Below are positions 31,517-40,769 of a stretch of DNA of 64,000 nucleotides, one piece after another. Below the pieces are notes generated by a model. That model had not been told where the DNA came from. It did not search any database and saw only the letters and a program-made list of their open reading frames with translations. Source of the stretch: Aurantiochytrium sp. KH105. Taxonomy: Eukaryota > Sar > Bigyra > Thraustochytrida > Thraustochytriidae. The number at the start of each line of letters is the position of its first letter. Positions within the stretch are counted from its first letter, which is position 1. Location of the stretch: assembly GCA_003116975.1 (NCBI GenBank), contig BGKB01000042.1, forward strand, positions 202,385 to 266,384, written 5' to 3'. The position numbers and the translations under genes are program-made.

Positions 31517-32314
31517 TTATTCGTCGGTCTTGGCCTTCTTGGCGTCCGGCTCCTCAGTTGAAGCCTCCTTGGCAAAGCCATGGGCCTCGAGGAGCTCGTA
31601 GCCCTCAACCATGGGGATGCCGTGCTTCTTGGCGTAGGCGCGGGCCTCCTCGACGGGAAGCGCGAGGTCGCCCTCGGGGGCGAGCATCTCAGCGCCAATA
31701 GTGACAGGAGCAAGACCTGCAAGGCGGGCGATCGAGACGGCGAGCTCGGTGTGGCCGCGGCGGTTCTTGAGGCCGCCGGGGCTCTCGCGGCACACGGGAA
31801 TGTGGCCCGGGGTGCGGAACTCCTCGCCAAGGCGCTTGATGCAGGCCTCCTGGTCCGCCTTCTCGTCGAGGAGCTCCTTGGTGAGCTCGGCGAAGCGGGC
31901 CGTGGTGAGGGCGCGATCCTTGTCGGTGATGCCGGTGAAGGTCTTGCGGTGGTTGAGCGAGACGGTAAAGGCGGAGCGCGAGTCGTACTGGAGATCCGTC
32001 GTGTCGAGGGCCTTGAGCACGGCGTGCGATCCCTCCATCTCCTTAAAGAGGTCCTGAAGGTAGGGCATGCCGAACATCTCGCCGACCTCGTCGCCGATGG
32101 CAAGGAACAGCAGACCGCCGCACTCCTTGCGCAGACGGCGGATCCACTCGGGCTTGGTGCCGATGCCGGGGAACAACAAGTCCGTCTCGCCCTCCCGGAA
32201 CGCGCTGTCAAAGACCATGCACGGCTTGCCGTTCTTGAAGGCCTCCACGCACGCCTTGACGCCCTCGCTCATGGTGCCCGCGCTCGTCGCGTTCTCTCCA
32301 TCGGCGCCGCTCAT
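31517..32314 (-). CDS. ribB: 3,4-dihydroxy-2-butanone-4-phosphate synthase
   Basis: A 265-aa protein from ATG 32314; the upstream extension starts only at GTG. It converts ribulose 5-phosphate to the four-carbon unit of riboflavin and formate. The REGE metal/substrate motif is at about residues 39-42, followed by TDLLFPG. SAFTVSLNHRKTFTGITDKDRALT and TPGHIPVCRESPGGL plus RRGHTELAV are the family's core motifs (GHTE keeps the second metal ligand His). The final 20 residues are a Lys/Glu-rich extension. It stands alone, without the GTP cyclohydrolase II fusion seen in many bacteria and plants. No transit peptide is evident, so it is probably cytosolic. Confidence 0.92.
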   Translation of the reverse strand: MSGADGENATSAGTMSEGVKACVEAFKNGKPCMVFDSAFREGETDLLFPGIGTKPEWIRRLRKECGGLLFLAIGDEVGEMFGMPYLQDLFKEMEGSHAVLKALDTTDLQYDSRSAFTVSLNHRKTFTGITDKDRALTTARFAELTKELLDEKADQEACIKRLGEEFRTPGHIPVCRESPGGLKNRRGHTELAVSIARLAGLAPVTIGAEMLAPEGDLALPVEEARAYAKKHGIPMVEGYELLEAHGFAKEASTEEPDAKKAKTDE

Positions 32315-33895
32315 CGTCCTGTCGCTGGCTGCTCGCTGGCTGCTCGCTCGCTCGCTCCCTGGCTTGCAGACGATGCTTTCTTTGCGGGTTTGTTCAGGAT
32401 CGCGAAGTTGCCTCGCAGGAGCCACACGTTGCGCCTATGTAATATGAGGCGCCGTGCACGCGGCCCCGACCCGGGAAGGCCGCCCTTCCCGCGCCTTTTC
32501 CGCCGCGCCCGCGCGGCCTCCGGCCCCCGCGCGCCGCGGAGAGGCCGCCGCGGGCGCGGGGAGGCGGCCCGCGGCGGGGCCCGCGGGTTTGGCGCCGAGG
32601 CCGCGGCCCGGGACCGGTCGCCGCGGCGGATCGGGCGCGGCCGCCTTTATGGGCGCGAGCCCATGGAAATGATAGGGCTGATAGGGCAAAGAGAGGCAGG
32701 GAAAGAGAGCGAAAAGCAGGGAGGAGAAGGCGCCCGAGAGCGACCCCGAAGAGCTCATGAAGAAGGCGGGCTTGCGGCGCGCCAACGGGGAAGCCTGGCT
32801 TGGGGACGCGTGAAACGTGGCGGAAAGGCTGCGAGCGGCAGCTGTTGCGAAGGAGGACTCGAGTGCGCAGCTAGGTCGGGAGAGTCGGCGACGGAGAGCG
32901 CGAACGGTGGGGCGGACAGCGGCGTGAAATGGAGTGACGGCCGCTCATGGCGGGCCACAGAAAGGAAGCGCTGTGCGAGATGAAGAATGCTTTGGCTGGT
33001 GCGTTCATCTGACAGTGAATGCGGAAAAGGGGATGCATGAAGTTGAGGTGGCAAGGAAGGGAAGGAAGGGATGAATGAAGGCGCGGTGCGAGTGAAATTG
33101 GACTGTCTGGGCCCGGAAAAGAAAGCTTGGTTTCCGACGGCAGGAGCGGACACGCCCGGGTGGTGGTGGTGGTGGCAAGGTGCTTTCATCGCCTACACGG
33201 ATGCATATTGCAGTTGTGATTGGACTTGTCTCTTGGAGCAAGATTCTGTGCATGCGGAAACCCTCCACAACGAAGAGAATGAATGCTACGGTCGTAATGT
33301 GATGCCGGTTAACACACGCACACGAGCGTTGTGTGTGTACAGATGGACTTATCTCGTCTCGTGGCAATGATGATGACGACGGGCGTTCATCCCGTCACCA
33401 ATGGATAGATGGCATATCGGTCAAGCGATCGCATACATTGTCTGTCAGAGTCATTGGTGAGTGCATTTTTCCTGCTTCTCGTGCACCATACCATCTCCTG
33501 CTCTCTAGGAAATTGGCTCACTCATTGGCCACAGCAGCAGCAGCAGCTGGCTGTCACAGGTGGCTTTCATGGCTAAAAGCAACGTCGGCGAGATCTCTGC
33601 CCTTGCGCAGCCTCTCTCGTTTCCCTCTCACCGCTCTATTGTGCTGCAAATGGCATTGCCCCCTTCGTCGTTCTTCTTGGACGCTGTTCCTCGTTATGAC
33701 GTGGCCATCATAGCGGCCAGAGCGGGAAAGCGAACACGCTCGCGAGCGCGCGCGTCGGTCTCGCGCAAGGAGCGAGGCGGCAGGCACCCGGCGCAGCGGG
33801 CGAGCAGTACGTGCGCGTCTGGGATCCTTTGACTCGAGCGAAAGCAAGCGCGCGCGGCAGCGGCGGAGCGTCACCGGAACAGGGACTTGGCGAAG
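32315..33895. other. Divergent region between RibB (-) and YIPF (+)
   Basis: About 1.6 kb. A strongly GC/CpG-rich block (32440-32660) is followed by purine-rich sequence, a short TGG repeat (33158-33176) and GGAA units (33050-33070). No convincing coding frame. It probably holds both promoters. Confidence 0.5.
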
Positions 33896-35083
33896 ATGTA
33901 CGGCAACAACAACAACAACAACAGCAACAGCAACCATGGCGGTGGGTACGGCCACTACAGCCAGCAGTCTCCATACTCGCAGGGGGGGGTTGGGCAACCT
34001 GGCTATGACCAAGGCCAGCAGCAACAACCGCCATCGCAGCAGCAATATGGAGGCAACAGCTACGACAACAACAACAACGACAACAACCACAACCACAACA
34101 GCTACGATTACGGCAGCCATCAACAGCAGCAAGACTCGTGGCAATCACAACCACAAACATTCTCCCACGTCCAGGTGCCTGCCGGCGCAGCGCCGAGCGA
34201 GGATGAATGGTTCTCAACGGCGGCATCATCTGCGCCGCCGCCTGGCGGAAGCGGATCAGGGTCAATGCCTCATGGATCCTCCGGCAACAGCGCCTTTGGT
34301 GGACAAGCTTATACGTCCACGGGTTTCAACATGCCCTCATCCAGTGGAAGCGCTTCGGGACCTCCACCGCCTTCCTCCGTAACGGGTACGTCAGGCTTCG
34401 GAGGATCGTCATCTTCTTCCTCATCGTCGTCAAAGGGGTTTGGCGCCGCCAGCGCAGCAGATGGCTCCTCCGCCATGCCCCAATACACCTCTCACGGGTT
34501 TGGCGCTCCCCCTCCCGAGCCAGAGGTTGTTCCAGGAGGTCCTGTCAATTACGAGGACGAACCACCACTCTTGGAAGAGTTGGGCATTAGTTTTGATCAC
34601 ATTCGGACAAAGACGATTGCCGTCATTGTGCCCACGAAAACGATCGAACCTGAGATTTTGGCCGATGCCGACATGGCAGGTCCTCTCGTCTTTGCACTGG
34701 TCCAAGGCTTTTGCCTTATGCTCAGTGGCAAGCTCTTCTTCGGATATGTCTTTGGCTTTGGCGTCATGGGCTGCCTCTTCATCTACGTTGTCATCAACCT
34801 TATGAACCACGCAGGCAATACTGTCATTGACATCTACCGCGTCTGCTCCGTGCTAGGCTACTGTTTACTTCCGATTGTTCTTCTTTCCGCAGTGACCATC
34901 CTCTTTGACCTTCGCGAGGCGTCCACGATAGGTACGCCTCTTACGCTTATCGCTATTCTTTGGTGTACACAGACCGCCACGCGCTTTTTTGAAGCCGCCA
35001 CGCAAATGTCAGAGCAGCGATTCCTCATTGCGTATCCGGTTTTCCTTCTTTACGCCTGCTTTGCTCTCATTACCGTCTTCTGA
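33896..35083 (+). CDS. Yip1-domain (YIPF5-like) Golgi/ER membrane protein with Asn/Gln-rich N-terminus
   Basis: A 395-aa protein from ATG 33896 (MYGNNNNNN). Residues 1-220 are low complexity, rich in Asn, Gln, Gly, Ser, Tyr and His (NNNNDNNHNHNSYDYG), resembling prion-like domains. Residues about 225-395 are the Yip1 domain: EDEPPLLEELGISFDHI, the conserved segment before the first helix, then about five hydrophobic helices ending a few residues from the C-terminus. The pattern LLEELGIxxxHI is typical of the YIPF5/Yip1 group, which binds Rab GTPases and supports ER-Golgi vesicle traffic. Family members usually have a much shorter, less biased N-terminus. Confidence 0.9.
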   Translation: MYGNNNNNNSNSNHGGGYGHYSQQSPYSQGGVGQPGYDQGQQQQPPSQQQYGGNSYDNNNNDNNHNHNSYDYGSHQQQQDSWQSQPQTFSHVQVPAGAAPSEDEWFSTAASSAPPPGGSGSGSMPHGSSGNSAFGGQAYTSTGFNMPSSSGSASGPPPPSSVTGTSGFGGSSSSSSSSSKGFGAASAADGSSAMPQYTSHGFGAPPPEPEVVPGGPVNYEDEPPLLEELGISFDHIRTKTIAVIVPTKTIEPEILADADMAGPLVFALVQGFCLMLSGKLFFGYVFGFGVMGCLFIYVVINLMNHAGNTVIDIYRVCSVLGYCLLPIVLLSAVTILFDLREASTIGTPLTLIAILWCTQTATRFFEAATQMSEQRFLIAYPVFLLYACFALITVF

Positions 35084-35308
35084 CCGAGCATCTTTTGATT
35101 TGAAAGTTCCGAGTCTGATCACCATCAACGAAAGATTTGCATCTTTTCTGTTTGTTTTCTTTCATGCTAGTTCAACATGTCAAGCTAAAAGTAACTTGTC
35201 CCAAATGCGTTCACTTACAGTTAAAAAAAAAAAAACTTGGACATTTGGATTCATCCTTTTATCCTTCCTTCTCTCCTACTTTCCTCGATCTTGGTCAAAA
35301 TGGCTGAT

Positions 35309-35406
35309 GAAAGAGAAGAATACGTCATGCAAAGGACAGCGTCGAGTCCGCCTCTGAGAAAGAGAAGAATACGTCATGCAAAGGACAGCGTCGAGTCCGC
35401 CTCTGA
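35309..35406. repeat. 49-bp tandem duplication
   Basis: Two nearly exact copies of GAAAGAGAAGAATACGTCAT plus the following 29 bases are offset by exactly 49 bp (35310 and 35359). The second copy overlaps the last 11 codons and stop of the minus-strand Rdx-like gene (stop 35374-35376). The first copy lies just beyond it, in the 3' region shared with the convergent YIPF gene. Confidence 0.9.
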
Positions 35407-36357
35407 AATTGTTCCCGCTTGACTGTCGTCATCTCTGTTCTTTCCTTCTGACATCTCTTCCTCCTCGACCCCAGTGAATGCAGACTCTATCGAACTGTCT
35501 GATGAAATGGAACCTCCGGCGTCCAGCAAAGCAGACACATCAAGAAAGAGCGCTGCTGGGTCGCATGGCGGTATTTGTTGCGCAATATCCTCCCGGGATT
35601 CCTCTTGTTCTACGTCACTCCGTATGCTAGGCGTCTTTGACTCTTCCTCAGCCCATTCATGTTCATAAGCATCATCCGACTCGATGTCGCGTTCATTTGC
35701 TTCTTGCATGCCTCTGCCATGGTCCGAAGGAGTATAGGAACCTGTCTCAAAGCCTTCGACCTCGGCCAGAGCGTCGAGCCCAGCTACAAATTCAGCTTCC
35801 GTTTTGATTGTTGGCTTTTCTTCTTTCTTCGTCGACGAAGAAACAAAAGGCTGCTGTTGTTGTTGCTGTTGTTGTTGTTGTTGTTGGGTGTGCACATGCG
35901 CCTTAGTACGAGCCTCGCTCTGTTGCGCGCAATTGAACAGCTTTTCCACTTGAGATTTCACGCATGGCCACTTTTGTGTCTCGATCTTGGAGTAATGGTA
36001 CGGAATTGGAGTGCCATCTGCGAAAGCAGCGCTCACTTCGAACGCGCCGAGACGCGCGCTACCACCAAGCTCACGTACTGTAATGCCCGGAAATCTGTGT
36101 TGTATCTCGCTAAAGAGGGCTTCATGATACTCGTCATACTTTGTCTTTGTGTTATAAGGCGCGCGATTGCCGTGTTGCCGCTTGTTATGAAGTTTCCAGG
36201 ACGTCTCATTGGCGCAAACCGTTGAGCAGCGAGGGAACCTGCATACATAGCGCACCTGATGCTTGGTACAGTGCTGGTGCGTCTCACACCCCTTGCACCG
36301 CTCGAGCGTCACGACAAGCCTCTGCGCAAGACGTCTTGCCCGAAAGTCCTCCTCCAT
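35374..36357 (-). CDS. Rdx-type (SelW/SelH-like) thioredoxin-fold protein with Cys/His insertion and acidic tail
   Basis: A 327-aa protein from ATG 36357. Near the N-terminus LERCKGCETHQHCTKH gives a CxxC after a beta-strand, as in Rdx proteins. It is followed by a Cys/His segment (YVCRFPRCSTVC with SWKLHNKRQHGN) that looks like a C2H2 zinc finger inserted in the fold. RLGAFEVSAAF, then DGTPIPYHYSKIETQKWP, matches the second half of the Rdx fold (GxFEV and SK..xxWP). Residues from about 155 hold twelve Gln, then an acidic Ser-rich tail. Family assignment is by motif only. The role is probably thiol redox or metal binding. Confidence 0.6.
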   Translation of the reverse strand: MEEDFRARRLAQRLVVTLERCKGCETHQHCTKHQVRYVCRFPRCSTVCANETSWKLHNKRQHGNRAPYNTKTKYDEYHEALFSEIQHRFPGITVRELGGSARLGAFEVSAAFADGTPIPYHYSKIETQKWPCVKSQVEKLFNCAQQSEARTKAHVHTQQQQQQQQQQQQPFVSSSTKKEEKPTIKTEAEFVAGLDALAEVEGFETGSYTPSDHGRGMQEANERDIESDDAYEHEWAEEESKTPSIRSDVEQEESREDIAQQIPPCDPAALFLDVSALLDAGGSISSDSSIESAFTGVEEEEMSEGKNRDDDSQAGTISEADSTLSFA

Positions 36358-36400
36358 GGCTTTGAGTCACGCTTGGGCATTGTACTGCATTGCATAGTTG

Positions 36401-36425
36401 TGTCGTGTCGTGTCGTGTCGTGTCG
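36401..36425 (+). repeat. Pentanucleotide repeat (TGTCG)5
   Basis: Five perfect units beginning 44 bp upstream of the Rdx-like gene's start codon; read as CGACA on the sense strand. Confidence 0.95.
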
Positions 36426-36602
36426 TGCGAAAAAACTTTACCATCGAAAAGGTGTGTACCGTCGGTGTGTACTCCTGCTGGTTTGGCCGCATTTATGTGT
36501 TTTGGACAGAAGACCGGAGGACCTGAGCCAGATAGTATCCTAGTCTTTCTCAAGCGAGAAAAACTGTTCAGGACATGGCTCTGAAAAGAACGAAAATATT
36601 TG

Positions 36603-38531
36603 TCATGACATTCGGTTGTCTCGGAAAAAATTCCATGCAAGCACAAATAGGGAGAGTACCCCAGCGAGACTGCGCTGGAGCGACTGAGACGTTATGACGC
36701 GGCCCAGAATCTCAATGGGGGGATGTGCAGCCACTTGGCGAAGAACAATGTCGATGGCGATGATTGCGTGCGAAATTCGCGTCTCAGCCATGGCGTCGTG
36801 TTCGGAGATTCCAGATTGAAGTGAGGATGCAGCCCTCTCCGAAAGATTTGCAGCGCACTTCGCGTCAGCCTTTGCGAGACGAATATCAGCCATTGACGGA
36901 AACTGAAAGTGGAAGCGTAAGGCATCCATGCGCACTCGCAAGGTTTCAAGTGCTCGCGTATACCCTGTCTTGATGTAAAAGTTGGTGTCTGCCGCGGCCA
37001 TGAGCGCCTTGAAGACCAAGACAGCCACCGTGAGAACATCAACACCATAGATGATCGAGGAATGCCAATCGAGCCAATTGAAGTTGAGAAAGAAGGACGC
37101 AAAAGTCACAACGCAGAATATGCCCCACAGAATCAGATACACTCCGAAGATGAGTGAGAAACGCAGGTTAAAGACGGCCCCAAACCTGCTAAGAACTCTC
37201 GCAAGCATGCCCCAAGCGTAAATGTTTGATGCGAGGTAAGGATCGAGACGGATCGTGCCTATTTGGCCGTCTGATCCTCGTATGCAAAGAGATTTCGCAT
37301 TCTCCATTTTGCCATCGAGCAAGCCGAGTAGTGTTTTGGCAACCTCGGCTCCACGGTGAAGATTTGTGATGGCCGCGATAAGAAAGTTGAACATGACGGC
37401 CATGAAGCTAAATCGAAGCAGCACCGCACTGGCTTTGACACACTTGTCCCACTGTGTTATCGTGTCTGCCTGGTACATTTGATGAATCGACATTCCAGCA
37501 TCCGCAACCAGGTGGAAGAGGGCGAAATAGATGGGACGAATTGTCGTTGTGCGAGCCGTGACTCGCCTGTACACGTTTTGCACGAGGAAGAATGCCAAGT
37601 GCTGCACAGGAATTTCTCGCTCTTGTGGAACAGTGCCGTCGCAAATGGACTCTGCTTCACTTGGTTTTATTGGCGCACTCGACACAGTTGGTCGAAAAGC
37701 ATATTTACCTGCTGGTGAGGACGGCGTCAGAGGTACGTGTGCGTCCGCGGCGCAAGAGAGAGACTCACTGTGAGCACGACGGGCGGATTCATATCCTTCG
37801 GCCAGCGCTTCCATGCATCCCGCAGGAAGCTTTTTACGCAAAAGAAAAAAGCCGGTGATTGGACGAACAGTGATGGTTTTGAAACTTCCGGCGAGCTGAT
37901 CAAAGAGAATCGCGTCGCCTGGCCTTGTGGAAAATGCGACCATGAGAAGACTGGTGAAACGAGTCCCTGTAATTTCGCCTCGATTCAGAGCGCGCAGTGT
38001 GTTTGGTGCGCAAAAGGCGTATTTGACGGCAATCATCGCGCTCCGAATGATGAGAATGACAACAATAAAGAAGAGATCGACATTGAGATCAAAGGATTCG
38101 CTGACGTGGGTTTCGATGGTGAGCATGTAGATGCATTCCATCAAAATTGGAATGATGAGCACAAACGAAACAACTTGGGAGAGAAAGACACCGCGATTCC
38201 TTTGACCACAACCCAGTTTCCCGGGCCAGAAACCGCACGAGATCACGCCACCTCGGCCAAGGAGGAGCACAAGGACTGGCAAAAATGCGAATCCGAGAAT
38301 ACCCCAACCAATTTCACAAACAAAATGCTTCACGAAGGTGCGAGTCGAGAATGGAGCAGCCCCGTAGAGGTTCTCGCAAGCAACGTGCGAGGTCCAAGCC
38401 ATGTCAGCAGTGCCTTCTTCGTGATTCGCTGTGTACTCCTCGGCCTGACTTTGCAAGGGATGATGGAGGTTGTCATCTGTTCTACTTTTATCATGAACAA
38501 GATCATTTTCATAGTCATTCTGTGTTGCCAT
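36603..38531 (-). CDS. Uncharacterised multi-pass membrane protein
   Basis: A 642-aa intronless protein from ATG 38531; the upstream frame has only a TTG start. About 60 hydrophilic residues are followed by hydrophobic helices near residues 85-105, 130-150, 160-185, 340-360, 390-415, 470-495, 500-525 and 535-555. A long soluble loop lies between the first and second groups and a helical tail follows the last. I recognise no family: no pore, transporter or receptor signature is visible. The split into two groups of helices around a 150-residue loop is the main structural hint. Probably a lineage-specific protein. Confidence 0.7.
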   Translation of the reverse strand: MATQNDYENDLVHDKSRTDDNLHHPLQSQAEEYTANHEEGTADMAWTSHVACENLYGAAPFSTRTFVKHFVCEIGWGILGFAFLPVLVLLLGRGGVISCGFWPGKLGCGQRNRGVFLSQVVSFVLIIPILMECIYMLTIETHVSESFDLNVDLFFIVVILIIRSAMIAVKYAFCAPNTLRALNRGEITGTRFTSLLMVAFSTRPGDAILFDQLAGSFKTITVRPITGFFLLRKKLPAGCMEALAEGYESARRAHSESLSCAADAHVPLTPSSPAGKYAFRPTVSSAPIKPSEAESICDGTVPQEREIPVQHLAFFLVQNVYRRVTARTTTIRPIYFALFHLVADAGMSIHQMYQADTITQWDKCVKASAVLLRFSFMAVMFNFLIAAITNLHRGAEVAKTLLGLLDGKMENAKSLCIRGSDGQIGTIRLDPYLASNIYAWGMLARVLSRFGAVFNLRFSLIFGVYLILWGIFCVVTFASFFLNFNWLDWHSSIIYGVDVLTVAVLVFKALMAAADTNFYIKTGYTRALETLRVRMDALRFHFQFPSMADIRLAKADAKCAANLSERAASSLQSGISEHDAMAETRISHAIIAIDIVLRQVAAHPPIEILGRVITSQSLQRSLAGVLSLFVLAWNFFRDNRMS

Positions 38532-38837
38532 CGTTGTTGTGCCTCTTTTTGCGTGTGTCAGACCAAACACACCGTCGGGCTGCGCCGCGCTGCGCCGCGC
38601 CGCGCCGCGCCGCGCCGCGCGCGTGCTCAAATTCGACTGAATACAGATGTCGGAAAGAATTGTTCATAATACCGTTGGCCTGCGCCGGAATTTATTAGGG
38701 GGGGGAAATGAAAGAAAGGTGGGAAAAACACAGTCAAGACAGCAGCAGGAAACGTGTGCTTGTGTGCGCGCATTCGAGAAATGGGGAAATGTAGTGGAAT
38801 CACATGTCAATCAGACTCATGTCATCGGATCATCGAA
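38532..38837. other. Intergenic region, 306 bp
   Basis: 5' flank of the membrane-protein gene and 3' flank of the MYB gene. It holds the CGCGC repeat and an 8-base G run (about 38699-38706). Three ATCGAATC-like copies stand next to the MYB stop codon. Confidence 0.5.
38590..38621 (-). repeat. Pentanucleotide repeat (CGCGC)n / (GCGCG)n
   Basis: About six 5-bp units with one CGCTG variant, lying 60-90 bp upstream of the membrane-protein start codon. Confidence 0.8.
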
Positions 38838-40769
38838 TCATCGAATCATAATTTTGGGTGGGTTCTCGTCGACAGGTGCGTCTTGGAGCGCGTCGATGAG
38901 CATAAACTGGTCTTGGGATGTGAAGGAGGTTGCAGACATTTCGTGACCGGCGGCGAGAATGCCAGAGGGCCCGCGGGTGGTCGTTGGCCCGTAGTGAGCT
39001 TCCAGACCAAGATCTTGTGTTGACGCCTGCTGCGGGTGCTGAGAGCCGTGGTTCGGAAAAGCAACGTCATCAGTAACAGCAAAGTCCTCGAGGCCCGAGG
39101 TGACCATGTCGCCTACCTCGAGGCCACCAAGGGAGGTGTGCGTCGGAGGCTGGGCGTTAATCGGTGCCGAAAAGTCATCAAAGGTGAGCTCAGCGTCCGA
39201 GACCAGGTGCTCGTGGCCGTGCACAGGAGGAACGTTGCCAGCGGGATGATGCATCGTTGGATGGTGATGGTGCGTCGTATGAAAGGGCTCGTACTTGACA
39301 CGCGCCTGAACACCGGCACTGTGCTCGTCACCATAGTTTGTAATGTGAACGTTTGGCTCTGCCTTAATTTGCGCATACTGGGACTCGGCCTCGTAACCAT
39401 AATTGGCGTCCATGAGGCGACTCGCCTCCCCATCTGTGCTGTACGCCGATGGCGAGGCATTCGCTCCGGCGAAATAATCGGTGTTGGACGAAGGAAAGAG
39501 AAGGTCATCATTGCGCGACACCGACGCCGAGTCAGGGATGGACGAGGTGGTGGCCTGGTTGGAAATGTCACTCTGTGTGTCCGTGGGCCGGTAACGAGGA
39601 TCGTGCGTGTGTTCGAGCGGCGGCAGAGCGCGCATGCGCTCTTCGTGCGTCTCCTCGTGCATAACGTGCTCCAGAATGGGAGGCGGGCGCGCGGCCATGG
39701 CCGCCTGGGCATACTCGGAGGGACGCATTTCGGCATGAATGGGGTGCGTTGGATGGTACGCATTTTGCATGTACACAGGAAGAGACCAGACATAGCCGCG
39801 GTCCGTATCAACAACCTCATCGAGATTTGGGTACTCTGCGACGAGGAACTTCCAGCGCTGTCGCACGGCGTTCTTGGAGCGACCGGGCAGCTGGCTCGCA
39901 ATGGCCACCCACCGGTTGCTTGCTGTAGCCTTGGCATCGACGAGGACGCGGTCCTCGGCGGGGGTCCACTGCTTTTGCATGGCGCGCACAATCGACTTGT
40001 AACGAGTCTTTACGGCATTCTCGGTGCGGCCCTCCATATGTCCCGAGATCTCGGCCCACTTGTTTCCGAGCTGTTCGTGCAGTGCGAGAAGATGCTTGTC
40101 CTCTTCTGCGGTCCACGGACCGCGGTTGATGCTCGGATCAAGATTGAGGCTCCAGCGTTCGCGGCACTGCTTGGCTGTGCGTCCCGGAATGTACTTGGCC
40201 ACGGCCACCCACGAGGTTGAGCCAGACTCGTCGACCAGCGAGCGGAGCATGTTGTCCTCTTCTTCGGTCCAGTGGCCCTTGATGAGACCAGGCTGGAGCA
40301 CCTTTTTCCATCGTTGCAGGCACTGGAGATGGGTCTTGTCCGGCACACGTTGCGCAATGGCTTTCCAGTTTTTCGCGTTGAACTCAGCCACGGCCTCGCG
40401 GAGCAGCTCGTCCTCCTCAGGGCTCCATTTTTTACTCGGGTACGCCGTGCGATTCGACGGCGGGGTAGATTTAAGTTCTTTTTGTTTGGCAAAGAGGGTT
40501 TCGGACTTGCGCGCTTCATCGAGTTCCACGGACTTTTTCACAGGTTGCCTCACCTTGAGCTGGTACCCGTTGGCCTTCTTCGCAGAACTCGACGTTGACG
40601 ACGAAGACGATCCGGACACGGTCATCTGCTTCATTTGCCCGGTCAAGGCGTCGACGTCGCTCGCGTTCTTGCCGGCTGTGGACTCCAGGAAGGCGCGCTT
40701 GCCCTCGGCAGACATCTCCTGGACATTCTTCTTGCGGCGCACGCGGCGCGCAGAGGAGCTGTTGCCCAT
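38838..40769 (-). CDS. MYB transcription factor with four SANT/MYB repeats
   Basis: A 643-aa protein from ATG 40769; the frame upstream has no supported start. Four MYB repeats occupy about residues 112-310: KKWSPEEDELL, KGHWTEEEDNML, RGPWTAEEDKHL and QKQWTPAEDRVL, with regularly spaced Trp residues and the recognition helices QCLQRWKK, QCRERWSL, AVKTRYKSI and AVRQRWKF. The middle two look like canonical R2R3. The C-terminal half is rich in His, Ala, Thr and acidic residues and could act as an activation region. The protein starts MGNSSSARR, which fits an N-myristoylation signal. It is a paralogue of the plus-strand MYB at 57943. Confidence 0.9.
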   Translation of the reverse strand: MGNSSSARRVRRKKNVQEMSAEGKRAFLESTAGKNASDVDALTGQMKQMTVSGSSSSSTSSSAKKANGYQLKVRQPVKKSVELDEARKSETLFAKQKELKSTPPSNRTAYPSKKWSPEEDELLREAVAEFNAKNWKAIAQRVPDKTHLQCLQRWKKVLQPGLIKGHWTEEEDNMLRSLVDESGSTSWVAVAKYIPGRTAKQCRERWSLNLDPSINRGPWTAEEDKHLLALHEQLGNKWAEISGHMEGRTENAVKTRYKSIVRAMQKQWTPAEDRVLVDAKATASNRWVAIASQLPGRSKNAVRQRWKFLVAEYPNLDEVVDTDRGYVWSLPVYMQNAYHPTHPIHAEMRPSEYAQAAMAARPPPILEHVMHEETHEERMRALPPLEHTHDPRYRPTDTQSDISNQATTSSIPDSASVSRNDDLLFPSSNTDYFAGANASPSAYSTDGEASRLMDANYGYEAESQYAQIKAEPNVHITNYGDEHSAGVQARVKYEPFHTTHHHHPTMHHPAGNVPPVHGHEHLVSDAELTFDDFSAPINAQPPTHTSLGGLEVGDMVTSGLEDFAVTDDVAFPNHGSQHPQQASTQDLGLEAHYGPTTTRGPSGILAAGHEMSATSFTSQDQFMLIDALQDAPVDENPPKIMIR

